Source of the DNA: Morinoia aosen
Taxonomy: Eukaryota; Arthropoda; Malacostraca; Amphipoda; Talitridae
Reading direction: 5' to 3'
DNA: 64,000 bases
Assembly (NCBI GenBank): GCA_030386875.1
Contig: CM059568.1
Coordinates: 14,324,316-14,388,315 of the forward strand
The position numbers and the translations under genes are program-made. The notes beneath the pieces are model-generated. The model made no database searches, was not told the DNA's origin, and worked only from the letters and a program-made list of their open reading frames with translations. This document shows positions 21,657 through 31,795 of this stretch, piece by piece. Within the stretch, counting starts at the first letter, position 1. Every line of letters begins with the position of its first letter.

Positions 21657-24230
21657 ATTGCCACTTGGAAGCGAGCTGCAGTGGACTGAGATCATGCGTC
21701 ACCTTAACTTTGTGAAATGTGTTCTTGTGCGTTCAATTTTAGCAGAGCTCTTACGTGGGAGTGAGTTTTTCGCTGTATGCTTTAATCTAAATGTGTTCTT
21801 TAGTAGAATTGTACTATTCTAGTTGTGAATTAAAATTAGTCGCACTCACTAGAGTGAAATGCTTCGTTCAGTAAGAATGTGTTCCAGGTTATATCACTCC
21901 AACTTTCTGTGCTCACAAGAAATCTCGTGCATAACAAGACTCTTGTTCGAGTGATCTAGTTTGCACTATGCTTAATTCTCATGTTCTTTCTTGCTAAGTG
22001 AAGGGAAATTGAGAGTCATTAGGTTAACTTCGTGTGTTTCTCAAGAGGAGTACTTTGTTTCATTTGTAGGATGCTTATATTTTTCGCCAGCTTCTCGTGA
22101 AGCGCACGTAGCTCTAGCGAATGAATTAAGTTTAATCTGAAGTTCTTAGGCTGAGGCTATCTCAGGCTTGCTAATTTTATCAATACCGTTAGACCGTTCA
22201 TTTCATAACGGGGAAAATATGTTTAGTGTCGGATTAAAATTTGCGAATTCTTGCGTGCTGTAGTGTTGAATTTTCTGACTTTGTGTCTTTCTCTTGCCCT
22301 GAAAGAATATCGTAAACACGGTATTCCGGAAGGAATTATTCTGATCTTACTCTGTAGAGTGTAGTACGTTTCTTTTCAGACTTAAGGAATTAATTTCTTG
22401 GTAGAGTAGCGTAGTATGTACTTCAGCCCAAAACAGGTCAGAACAATTACATAACACGAATGCGTCTCGTGTAAGCAGCAATTAAGGAAGAATCACGTGG
22501 AATACAAGTAATTATTTACAAGACCAACGAACAGATAGGAACTGTACAAAATAGGGGATAAAGCGCACTTATATTGAAGTATTTAAAAGAATTGCACCAA
22601 TTCAAGCGCTGCAGTGAGAGGCAACAAAGACGAATGTATAGGCGGAAATTTGCAGGATGCTCAGAAGAATGTGGAAGGCACAAGTAATTGCCTCAGAGCC
22701 ACGCGTGGTCGCGCTGTGGCTGTGGACATTGGTCACTAACAAGCTGAACCAGGAAAGGGCATCTCAAGTAATTGGTGCCCTGACTTCGAAGTGTGTAGCA
22801 CCACAGAGCGACAAAATCAGCACCAGGAAGAAAGGAAGAGAATACGAAAATAAAGCAGAGGATGTTCTAGGGCGCCGTTATGTAATAGTGTTCAACAAAT
22901 GCTTTTGTATAATGGGTACCCAAATGAAGCAATAACAAGGCTTTTATATTATTTAGTGTTGAGACGAACTTAAGTTATTTGGAACTTGCATTGTGACATG
23001 AGCGCTTAGAAAGGCATTCCTGAAACTCGCATGCAAGTGTCCTGTGAAATTTTAACTAGGCAAATAATCACTTAGAATATTGAAGCCGCATTGAGGCATC
23101 TCTATTTATACGTGAAATGAAAATGTAAAAGAGATTTCGGCGGATAGGCTTTGAATGAAGCGGACGGTCTTCAGAGAATATTAACCCACGGAATTCTCGC
23201 ATAAATAAGAGTGTTCACTCGAATAAAATAAAAACATCATCTAGTGTCTACCAGATTCCACGTGACGTCAAGGGATACTGAGGGGGATTCTACAGGATAC
23301 CAGTGTGCACTACGCAGGATTATGCCTCGGAATACTTCAGCATTACTTCGTGGGATTGGAACCCCATCGCGAGGGGAGACTTAATCGAATAAAAAAAAAG
23401 TTATCGACGCTTCAACTCGTATTCTTCGACAGACCAACATAAGTTCCTGATTCGCCAATTCGTCTGATCAACGAAGCGGCATTCACGAGTAGTCTGACGA
23501 TTAAAATTTGAGTTCGAATATACGTCCTAAAATGTATGTGAAAGATTGTACTTAACATGATTTAGTGGTAACTTGAATCGTGATTATGATCCGTGTTACC
23601 GAATGAAATCGTGCAAGTAATGTGGTGTATAGAAATTTTATATGAGGCTGGATATTGGGATCATAATCCTTCCTTCTGAAAATGAGTACCTATCTTCAAC
23701 GCGTGTGTGATGGCATTGGAATGCCAGAAGAGAAAATGGAAGGACAGCAAACTCCGGCAACGATACCCAAGGAGTGAACAGCGAATCGTCAAAAGCAGCG
23801 TCAAGGAATGATAGAACAAAAGATGCAAACGGCTAGAGAGATCTGGAAGACAAAAACATCGACACTTGAGGATATTTGAGAATGTAGGAAATGTGTACAC
23901 TAAATTTTGTGAATGTTATTAGGATTTAGTACTCAAGTATTTAGTACGCACTTCAGTTCGGCGGGAAAACCAGACGCATCGGTTAGATGAAAATGACACA
24001 ATATATTACGCTGTGGCTGATTGTATTGTAATAAATAAGATTGTTAAATGTAATGTACCATGTTTCTGCGGAATTAATTTAGAACATAATTGGCTTAAGT
24101 AGATGTGTACCATTTGTGTCTTAAATTGGCTAATAATTCAGTTCAAATTGTTCAAATAAATAACATAACGCTAATACAAAAAAAAAAAAAAAATTGTCGA
24201 GTCAATTTTTTTTATGTAAAGGAGCGGGGA
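21657..24230 (+). other. Non-coding 3' internal region of the element
   Basis: About 2.5 kb between pol and the 3' LTR without an env-like or other convincing frame. The longest open frame (22657-22935) has no signal peptide or membrane segment. Near its end, AATAAA (24155-24160) precedes a run of 16 A (24178-24193), the layout of a polyadenylated RNA end. This may be captured transcript sequence. Confidence 0.75.
24218..24230 (+). other. Polypurine tract
   Basis: AAAGGAGCGGGGA lies directly before the 3' LTR. It is all purine except one C, and is the usual primer site for plus-strand synthesis. Confidence 0.8.
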
Positions 24231-26175
24231 TGTTGGGAAAGATTTAATTTTGGAAATTTAACTAATATTGTGCTAACTGATTGGTGCTCTTGTGTTTTGG
24301 GGTCATGTCGAGAATAATCAATTTAGCGAATGATTTAACGAATTAAAACATGAGAATTTAGGAAAATGGTAATTATGATTTCATTCTGCGTTTTTTAGAA
24401 TTTAGGGAAATTATAATTATGTGTTATAAAATTTTATTTTTGTTGATTAAAATTCCAGCGGTGCGGAGGTGTAGTCTCTTCAACATTTGTGTGTGTTACA
24501 AGCCAGAATGTCTGGACGGGTGTGTGTGGTGAGCCCATAAAGGATGTGTTGTTTCAGAAAGGGTGTGTTGTTTCAGGCAGGGAGTGTGTAACTCTATCGA
24601 GAGGGGAGAAATAACAATCTCAACGGTTGAGCACTAAGACGTTCGAAAGTGCTGACGCCTTGGTCCAGGCGATAGCTGTGTATATTATGTTCTCAAGATT
24701 TTTGGCTATACAAGCAGTCTGCTGGCCCTCGGCGGGTACCGCATGCTGTGTGGGTTAATGGCACAATCTCAAACTCCATACACAGTGCTCGACAGATTTA
24801 TGGCAAGCACTTGAGCGTGAAAAGGAAACTCTCAGAAATAGTCGGAGGGCTAACGTTGAGATCGGCGGTCCTGCAAACCCTCGAGAGGGAGGAGGCTGCT
24901 AAGTTACGTCAGAAGGCTCTAGGCCAATACCACGACATCAATATGGTGGGAAAGTAGTTGAAGCTAAGGAACACGAATGAGGCTTTAGCTGCGAAACAAG
25001 AAGGGCATTCGAACATGACGTAGAAGCTTCTAAGTGTGTGATTGGCCATGCGTGAACTAGAACACCGCTTTCTCGCGAACAAGTGGGTAGAGCTGATGAG
25101 AAAAATTTAGTCTTGCGTCGGCGATCGTCGGATATAGTACGTGTTAAAAATAGGAGGTGTTGAAAATTACCCTGAAAATATGTGACATAGATATCAACAC
25201 AGGGAGTTAAACTTATCAAAAATTTCGCTTAATAAAATAGTCTCCGTTTTTCCACAGAGGGTAAATTGCAGACCTGGCTAAAGCGGGGAAATCATTCTGA
25301 AGATGCCACATTAAGTGGGGAGGGTAAGAGTGATGTAATTACCTCTGGAGAAAATATTTTGAAATAGATATGATAAAAGTGTGTGGCCTTTTGTTGAAGT
25401 GAAGATTGGAATATTTAAGGGAACTTCATTAGCACGACTAGAAGTAATGAGTATTTAATTTTCATCGTGCAGGCGGGGAGGTTTTTTTTGTCATCGGCTT
25501 GGAAGAAAGGGAGATCATGGGTCAAGATAACGAAGCGGGACGAGCAGTGTGATATCAGCAATAGACATTTTGAGCTGTGCATAAGGCAAAAGTTGGAACT
25601 GAAGCTGTGTTGTTTAATGAATGTATGTTTGAAGTGACACCACCTCCAGCACTGTTAGAATATGAACATGTTGTAGGGCTCATGTATCAGGACCTGTGTG
25701 ATTAACGTACGGGGATATGCTGGCCAGCGGTAGCATTTATTGTCATTCTGTTATGTAAGCTGTTTAACACATGAAATCTCTAGAATACCATTACTCAATT
25801 TACACCAGTTCTAATGCCATACATTGCGTGCGTTTATCGATGTTCTGTATGATGTATTGCCGTAAATTATAAATTAAGTGAATTTTCACGTGTATAAAGT
25901 CCCCCCCCAAATTTAGTAGCAAGCAGCCCCTCATCATAACTGATGCGCTCTGAAAAACGCGCATTGAGTAAGTCGAGTTCAACGTACATCGGTGAGTACT
26001 GCCCAATTTTAGTATACACATTTTGTAGTAGTGTTGATTTGTTTTGGGCTTGCCCATAAATTTTCCTTGTGTTTCCTGTGCATTTTATTGAGGTATGCCA
26101 ACCCCTCAAGCGAGCATTCGGTCTTCTCATTAGTGTAAATTAATGAGAGACGAGGCAGACAGCCTTCTCGTGACA
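24231..26175 (+). repeat. 3' LTR (1945 bp)
   Basis: Begins TGTTGGG and ends GTGACA. The differences from the 5' LTR that I saw are A/G near its position 5, A/G near 21, C/T in ATTTAA[C/T]TTTC, and eight instead of nine T in one run. CTAG follows at 26176-26179. Confidence 0.93.
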
Positions 26176-26459
26176 CTAGCAAAATATCCCTAAACCGCAA
26201 CTATCTAAACCCCGTGATAATTTCACGCCAATTCCAAAAGTGATCAAGAAAACGGGCCTGTCTCAGTGCGCAATTCAATCCGGAACATATTTCCTCTTCA
26301 AACGAGGGACCAAACGAATAAGTAATTATGTACGAGCGTAACCTTGCAGTGTTCGCTGACACGCGTGGCGCTGTGTTGTGTGAGACGTGCGCAGTGGACG
26401 CGCTGCGTGATACCTGCGCACATACATGTACGCATGAAACATCAGCGCAAGAAGCGGGC

Positions 26460-26745
26460 GGTATTTCATAATGATAGACTGAAATGAAATGGAATAGACT
26501 AAAACGGAATGGACTGGAATGGACTGAACTGAAATTTAATGGAATGGAAGGGAATGGAATTGAATACAATGAAGTGAAATGAAACAAAAAATGAAATGGA
26601 TTGGACGGGAATAGAATGGAATGAAATGGAATGAAATGAAATGGAATGGAAAAGATTAGAATAGAACTAAATAGAATGGAGTGGAATGAAATGGAATAGA
26701 AGGGGATGGGATGGATTGGAATTGATATGAATTGAAGAAAAGAAA
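26460..26745. repeat. Simple-sequence array (GGAAT/GAAAT-like)
   Basis: Degenerate pentanucleotide-rich stretch of TGGAATGGAATGAAATGGAA type. It produces a low-complexity Ser/Phe/Ile/Pro-rich open frame on the minus strand (26201-27148) that is not a credible protein. Confidence 0.8.
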
Positions 26746-27397
26746 AAACTGAGTGCATCTTTCTCAAGTTGATACACAAATCCCATGCCGTCGAACACTG
26801 CACAGAAGTAGCGGTACCACAGATATAACATTCACAGCCATCGCACTTCACGCACACGTGACAATGCATTCGATTTAACGTGAGAAAGCTTGATTTAACA
26901 GATCTGTGGTTCCAAATATTGGCTTTGTTTTGCATTCTCAACAATTTTAGAGCGGTTACGCGTTCCTCTCTCACATACTTTGATGACGAAATGATCCACT
27001 CCAAAATATGGTGTAAATAAACGTTGTATGCAGAACCGCCGCAATTGCGAGAAGTGCTTAGTAGTTTTAACGTGCATTTTCGAGCATTTTTCGATGTTAT
27101 TTTGAACTCATTTACCAAGTTTCGATCCTCTTGAGGAGTCGTCTGCATGTGTTAGAATGATAATTCTGTCTCGCTCGGTAAACGAATTGGCGAGAGTTCC
27201 GTATCATCGCGGAACTTGATGGTACTGACGATGTCGCTGTCAGTTTTGCTGACTTCTTCAAGAAGAAGAGCAGGCTTAGAACGGTGCGCTAAATTGCTCA
27301 TGAATTATAATTTTTCAAGCGCAGCCCCTGAGCCAGTTTCTAACTTGCGAAAGTATCGGCACCAATGCTCCTATTCGTAAAAAGGTGGCATGGGGAC
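26746..27397. other. No gene seen
   Basis: The minus-strand frame that crosses here reads into the simple-sequence array. Its non-repetitive part (about 26760-27148) has no domain I recognise. It could be a relic of a mobile-element protein. Confidence 0.35.
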
Positions 27398-27605
27398 TCC
27401 ATAACCTTTACATGAATAATCCCACACGTGATAAACACAACACGTGGACTCCTTAACATTGACATGAATATTCCTACACGTGATAAACACAACACGTGGA
27501 CTCCATTACCTTGACATGAATATTCCCACACGTGATAAACACAACACATGGACCCTTTCAAATTGACATGAATATTCCCACACGTGATAAACACAACACG
27601 TGGAT
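27398..27605. repeat. 52-bp tandem repeat with paired E-boxes
   Basis: About four copies of a 52-bp unit. Most copies carry CACGTG twice (CACACGTGATAAACACAAC, then ACGTGGAC); one has the second site changed to ACATGG. CACGTG is the palindromic E-box bound by bHLH factors in animals, but a regulatory role here is unproven. A minus-strand open frame over the array is a repeat artefact. Confidence 0.82.
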
Positions 27606-27746
27606 GCCATAGTAAGATTCCTACGCAAGCTAAGTTCACGTTGACGTCAACACAAGAAAGTATGCGGTTCTCCATAAGGTAAGCACAGCATGCGGACGTC
27701 ATCGCAAGATTTCTACGTAAGCTAAGTTCACGTTGACGTCAGCACA
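27606..27746. repeat. Duplicated segment with TGACGTCA
   Basis: Two copies of a roughly 49-bp segment (27606-27654 and 27698-27746) share CTAAGTTCACGTTGACGTCA. Each holds the 8-bp palindrome TGACGTCA (27642-27649 and 27734-27741), the consensus cAMP-response element. It adjoins the E-box array. Confidence 0.7.
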
Positions 27747-27965
27747 CGGTCGTAAGTGGTGAGGCATAAGATAAGGCCTGGTGCTGACGTGAGAGAAGGG
27801 CACTCCCGCCCGAATACGGCCGCTGCGCCGCAATTTGGGAGGTCGAAATAAGTCTCCACGGAAGCTGCTGCGCACACGTGGCTGCTGCGGCCAGCTCACC
27901 TGCTTTGGTTCAGGTCGATGTTTTCCTAGTGATCTCACTGTTTTCTCGTGTTTTCTTCCTCGTAA

Positions 27966-28484
27966 CTGTTTTATCATGTTTTCTCGCTCGTAACTGTTTC
28001 CTCATGTTTTCTCTAGTAACTGTTTCCTCATGTTTTCTCTAGTAACTGTTTCCTCATATTTTCTCTAGTAACTGTTTTCTCATGTTTTCTCTAGTAACTG
28101 TTTTCTCATGTTTTCCCTAGTAACTGTTTTCTCATGTTTTCCCTAGTAACTGTTTTCTCATGTTTTCTCTAGTAACTGTTTCCTCATGTTTTCTCTAGTA
28201 ACTTTTTCCTCATGTTTTCTCTAGTAACTGTTTCCTCATGTTTTCTCTAGTAACTGTTTCCTCATGTTTTCTCTAGTAACTGTTTCCTCATGTTTTCTCT
28301 AGTAACTGTTTTCTCATGTTTTCTCTATATATAGTAACTGTTTCCTCATGTTTTCTCTAGTAACTGTTTCCTCATGTTTTCTCTAGTAACTGTTTCCTCA
28401 TGTTTTCTCTAGTAACTGTTTCCTCATGTTTTCTCTAGTAACTGTTTCCTCATGTTTTCTCTAGTAACTGTTTTCTCGAGTGAC
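27966..28484. repeat. 26-bp minisatellite, about 20 copies
   Basis: Unit TAACTGTTTCCTCATGTTTT followed by CTCTAG. Copies differ mainly by T/C at two positions (TTTCC or TTTTC, CTCTAG or CCCTAG). One copy near 28321 has an inserted TATATA. It is non-coding. Confidence 0.9.
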
Positions 28485-30908
28485 GCAAACGTGAGCGATC
28501 TTCAAGGCTTTTGTTCAGGAGCGGCGCCGCTTCGTCTAAAATTAGAAGGAATAAAAAGTAGTCAGTCTACACCAGGTAGACTGAACTCATGAACTGTAAA
28601 ATGACAAGGTCTCTGGAGCGTAAAATACTGAGCAAATATTCCGAACTTTTTGTCCTGCCATCGATTGTTTTAGATGGCATGATAAGGTGTATCCACTTAC
28701 CTTTTGATGAATGGTATTTTCATTTGCAATACTTTCTCAGGCAATTTATCGGAAAGTTAATGAATAGGTTTTACGTAAGCTTGACATGATAAGACTTTCA
28801 TTTTTTATATTCGTATATTTCTATTAGGATTAATAGAGCTCGTCAAAATCCTCGTTTGTGGACTAAAAAATACGCAACGGTGGGGAGCGCTTCTGTTGAT
28901 GGCAAGATTCGCACGTTCGTGGTCACTGCGTCATGCTTAAAAAATGCGATCTATGAGATCAGAAGTGCGACCGATTGGAATAAAAATCCAAAAGAGGCAT
29001 AGCTGAAGAAGTTGTTTGTATTTACACTTCATCTCACGTCACCACGCAAATGCAGTCATCCCTGGCAGGCTTAGAGTGATGTGAAACTCGTCACTCATTG
29101 CAGCACGTCAGGCTCTTCGTCTCTCAGGTCACTAGTTGTTTACTGTTAAAATATCCAAAAATATCCATAGTAGAAAACTGATTGACCTTAGTTTTCTTGG
29201 AAGGAAAACTTTTTAGTAATTCGTTTCCTTAAACTAGAAATATTTGTTAATTCTTCGAAAATGACAGATAAAATGATTAAAGAATGCAAATTTTTAAACC
29301 TGTTTTAAATCTGTATGTGGCCGAAATACAAAGAAATCAACTGCTTCTTAACACTACTTCGGAAACAAATCTATATATATTAATGAGGGTTTTAGCACCG
29401 TCCACTTTTCACAGAACAATAATCTAAAACGTAAAGATTTTCAATAGTAATTCATCAATAAGTTCACTAATGAATCAATATATGAAGAACTTTGACCATT
29501 TTAAATTCTTTATTTACCTGAAGCGATACAACAGTAGCCTGTTTCTTAGGTTTGGTTTAATGAACACATTTCAATATAGCTACTTGTGGGCCCGAACAAG
29601 TAAAGCAAATCAACGTCATAACGTCATCATGCCATCAACATCATCATTAATCTCAATAAGTCAGAAAGAGTCACGCATATGCATCGTGTCACATATATAC
29701 TCCCCGTCACGACTACGTTGAGGTAGACGACATAGTCCGAAAAAAAATGAAGATGATGATCCCAAATCGCTTGTTAATGTTATCAGAGGAAGCTATTATC
29801 TTTATTTAACTAAGAAAAGAAAGAAAGAAAAGCCAAGCGGCTTAATTCCAAAAAAAGATGGTAAGAAACCATTGTTGGACTCATATATGCCAAATATGCT
29901 TTTAAATATAACTCCGTAGTTGGTTGACATACATGGGTAAAGTAGTGCCTACGTCAATTGTCGAGCATTGGGAGAAAAACATGAAAACACAAGCCCTTTT
30001 TATAACTATTTAAGATTTGATACGTCCCTACGGTCCTTAACGAGTCCAATTATGGGGGTTATTTCGACACACTTCCATAGTTATTTAACTATATCTCTTC
30101 AAAATAATTGAAGTTTAAACTCAGAAATAATGAACCGTACGATCTGTCTCTAAGTTCCAAGAGACCCACAACAACGAAGAAATGTTTTATCTTCTCTCTA
30201 GCTGACTGGAGAGTTTTGTGCATCACAGCCTATGATTTTTAAGGGATGTTTTCTAAAAGGGAGAATGATGAATCGATTAAATATGATGGCACAAAATCAC
30301 TTCCGATTTTGTAGGGCAAAGATCAAATGGTCGGATATGTTTCATTTTCTATCAGCATTATAAAAGAAAACCAAAACTTCTATGCTAGCCTAAAAGAAAT
30401 GAGAACTCGTCGCTCTGGAACTCTCCGAACGGTGAGAGTACAGACCGAAATATATAATCGTGTGGTTTAATATTTCAAAGTTTTTACTTCAATTATTTTA
30501 AATTAGAAACGAGGGGGTGTGTCTAAATGACACTCACAATTATTGCACTCGTTAAGGACCTTACAACACTTTGACTGCAGCCACTATGTATTAAGTTCAA
30601 CACGAAACTCAAATTTCAAGTCAATTGTAGTAAACTATTTTGAAAATTCCTAACATGAACTGGGTCGTGCCTTCATTTAGCTTTGATTAAATATTTAGCA
30701 AAATTGAGTTTGCGATTATGGGTCGGACAGCAGCATCATGAAAATTTCCTCCGTGTACCACCGGTGGCGCACGTCGCAGTCAAAGTGTTAAGGACGTATC
30801 ACATGAAAAATAATTATAGAAAGGAAATACATTTTCATGTTTTTCTCTCAATCAATTGCTCGACAATTGGCATAAGCATTACGATGCCCATGTATGTTAA
30901 GCAACTAA
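28485..30908. other. No gene seen (2.4 kb)
   Basis: AT-rich intergenic DNA with short open frames only. Nothing supportable. Confidence 0.5.
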
Positions 30909-31158
30909 GGGCCGCCGTCGCACGAAGACCAAATGGTAACGTTTCATCATAATTTTCTACAGTCAGCGGCACCAATCGGTCTGCCCAGCGCCCCGAAACC
31001 GACAGATTTCAGCCTTAGTTAATAATGGTATGACTAAGCTGGTCCCAAACTAAGGCTGAAATCTGACGGTTTTGTGGCGCTGGGCAGACCGATTGGTGCC
31101 GCTGACTGTAGAAAATTATGATGAAACGTTACCATTTGGTCTCCGTGGGACGGCGGCC
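30909..31158. mobile_element. Palindromic hairpin element (MITE-like)
   Basis: Two arms of about 110 bp (30909-31018 and 31048-31158) are near-perfect inverted copies, starting GGGCCGCCGTC and ending GACGGCGGCC, around a roughly 30-bp spacer. Examples of paired words are CAGCGGCACCAATCGGTCTG and its complement. No clear target duplication was found. Both strands give spurious open frames here. Confidence 0.8.
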
Positions 31159-31590
31159 AAAGTTTAGATTTAAAGATATTAGACTGACGATGGTTTTGTA
31201 CCATCTTAATTAAGAATAAACTAATTCGCACCTTATGCATGATTACTTTAGCCGCTTTGTTATTGATGAGAGACTGATCCCTTTATTTATCTTCCAATTA
31301 AATTAAATCAATTAAAAATGAAAATTGAAGAAAGTAACAAATAAATGACCTTCTCCTTTTCTTGATATATATATATATTTCTGATATATATATATCTGAT
31401 AACATATGAAATATTATTAATTATTAACTAAAGCATAAATAAATAAATGAAAAAATTTCAAAATCAGATTATAAAAAAAACAAATTAGTTATCAGAGAAA
31501 ATTATAATAAAAAAGAGAGTAAAATAGATTATTCATGAATTGATAAAATCATTTGCTTCTATCCGTAGGTTAAACAAAATAGGTAAAATC
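31159..31590. other. AT-rich, TA microsatellite
   Basis: Contains two (TA)n runs near 31366-31400 and very AT-rich DNA. No gene. Confidence 0.6.
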
Positions 31591-31594
31591 TCAT

Positions 31595-31791
31595 AAGGTG
31601 CTGCTATAGCGTGAGGTCTACCGCCATACATCGCCCACCCAGGTGCAGTTTTAGATGTACATATTAAGTGTTTATCGCTAAATTAAATGCACGGAACTGA
31701 GTAATATCCATTAGTAACATAACCTCACCTAATTTAACCTCACGCTATAGTACTAACTATAGAATTAGAACTCATGCTACAGCAGCACCTT
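31595..31791. mobile_element. 197-bp MITE with TCAT duplication
   Basis: Terminal inverted repeats are AAGGTGCTGCTATAGCGTGAG-like at the left and its complement (CATGCTACAGCAGCACCTT) at the right. TCAT borders both ends (31591-31594 and 31792-31795). A further inner copy of CCTCACGCTATAG lies at about 31738. It is non-coding. Confidence 0.72.
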
Positions 31792-31795
31792 TCAT

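Larger units (their letters stand above)
14645..26175 (+). mobile_element. Complete Ty3/Gypsy LTR retrotransposon
   Basis: An 11.5-kb element with two LTRs (14645-16590 and 24231-26175), a candidate primer-binding site, gag, a -1-frame pol (protease, reverse transcriptase, RNase H, integrase with the integrase last), a polypurine tract and a CTAG target duplication. The domain order with integrase after RNase H defines the Ty3/Gypsy type. No env-like frame follows pol. By eye the LTRs differ at only about three substitutions and one T-run length, so insertion was recent. The pol frame is open throughout. Gag has one lost zinc-knuckle cysteine. The element accounts for nearly a fifth of the window and separates P2 from P3. 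Confidence 0.95.

Noticed and set aside
22657-22935. Possible third gene or env in the retrotransposon
   Set aside because: 92 codons without signal peptide, membrane segment or glycoprotein features.
26201-27148. Minus-strand open frame of 315 codons
   Set aside because: A third of it is the GGAAT-like simple repeat read as Ser/Phe/Pro/Ile. No domain or splice support for the rest.
27340-27702. Minus-strand Cys/Val/His-rich open frame
   Set aside because: Reads the 52-bp E-box array. The repeats are not a protein motif.
27813-27851. Plus-strand A-A-A-P-Q-F-G-R-S-K ending in a stop, resembling the P3 mature start
   Set aside because: No hydrophobic signal core or splice acceptor precedes it and no peptide follows. 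Probably chance, at best a relic.
27966-28484. CRISPR-like regular array
   Set aside because: Units are contiguous 26-bp copies with no unique spacers, in a eukaryotic setting. It is a minisatellite.
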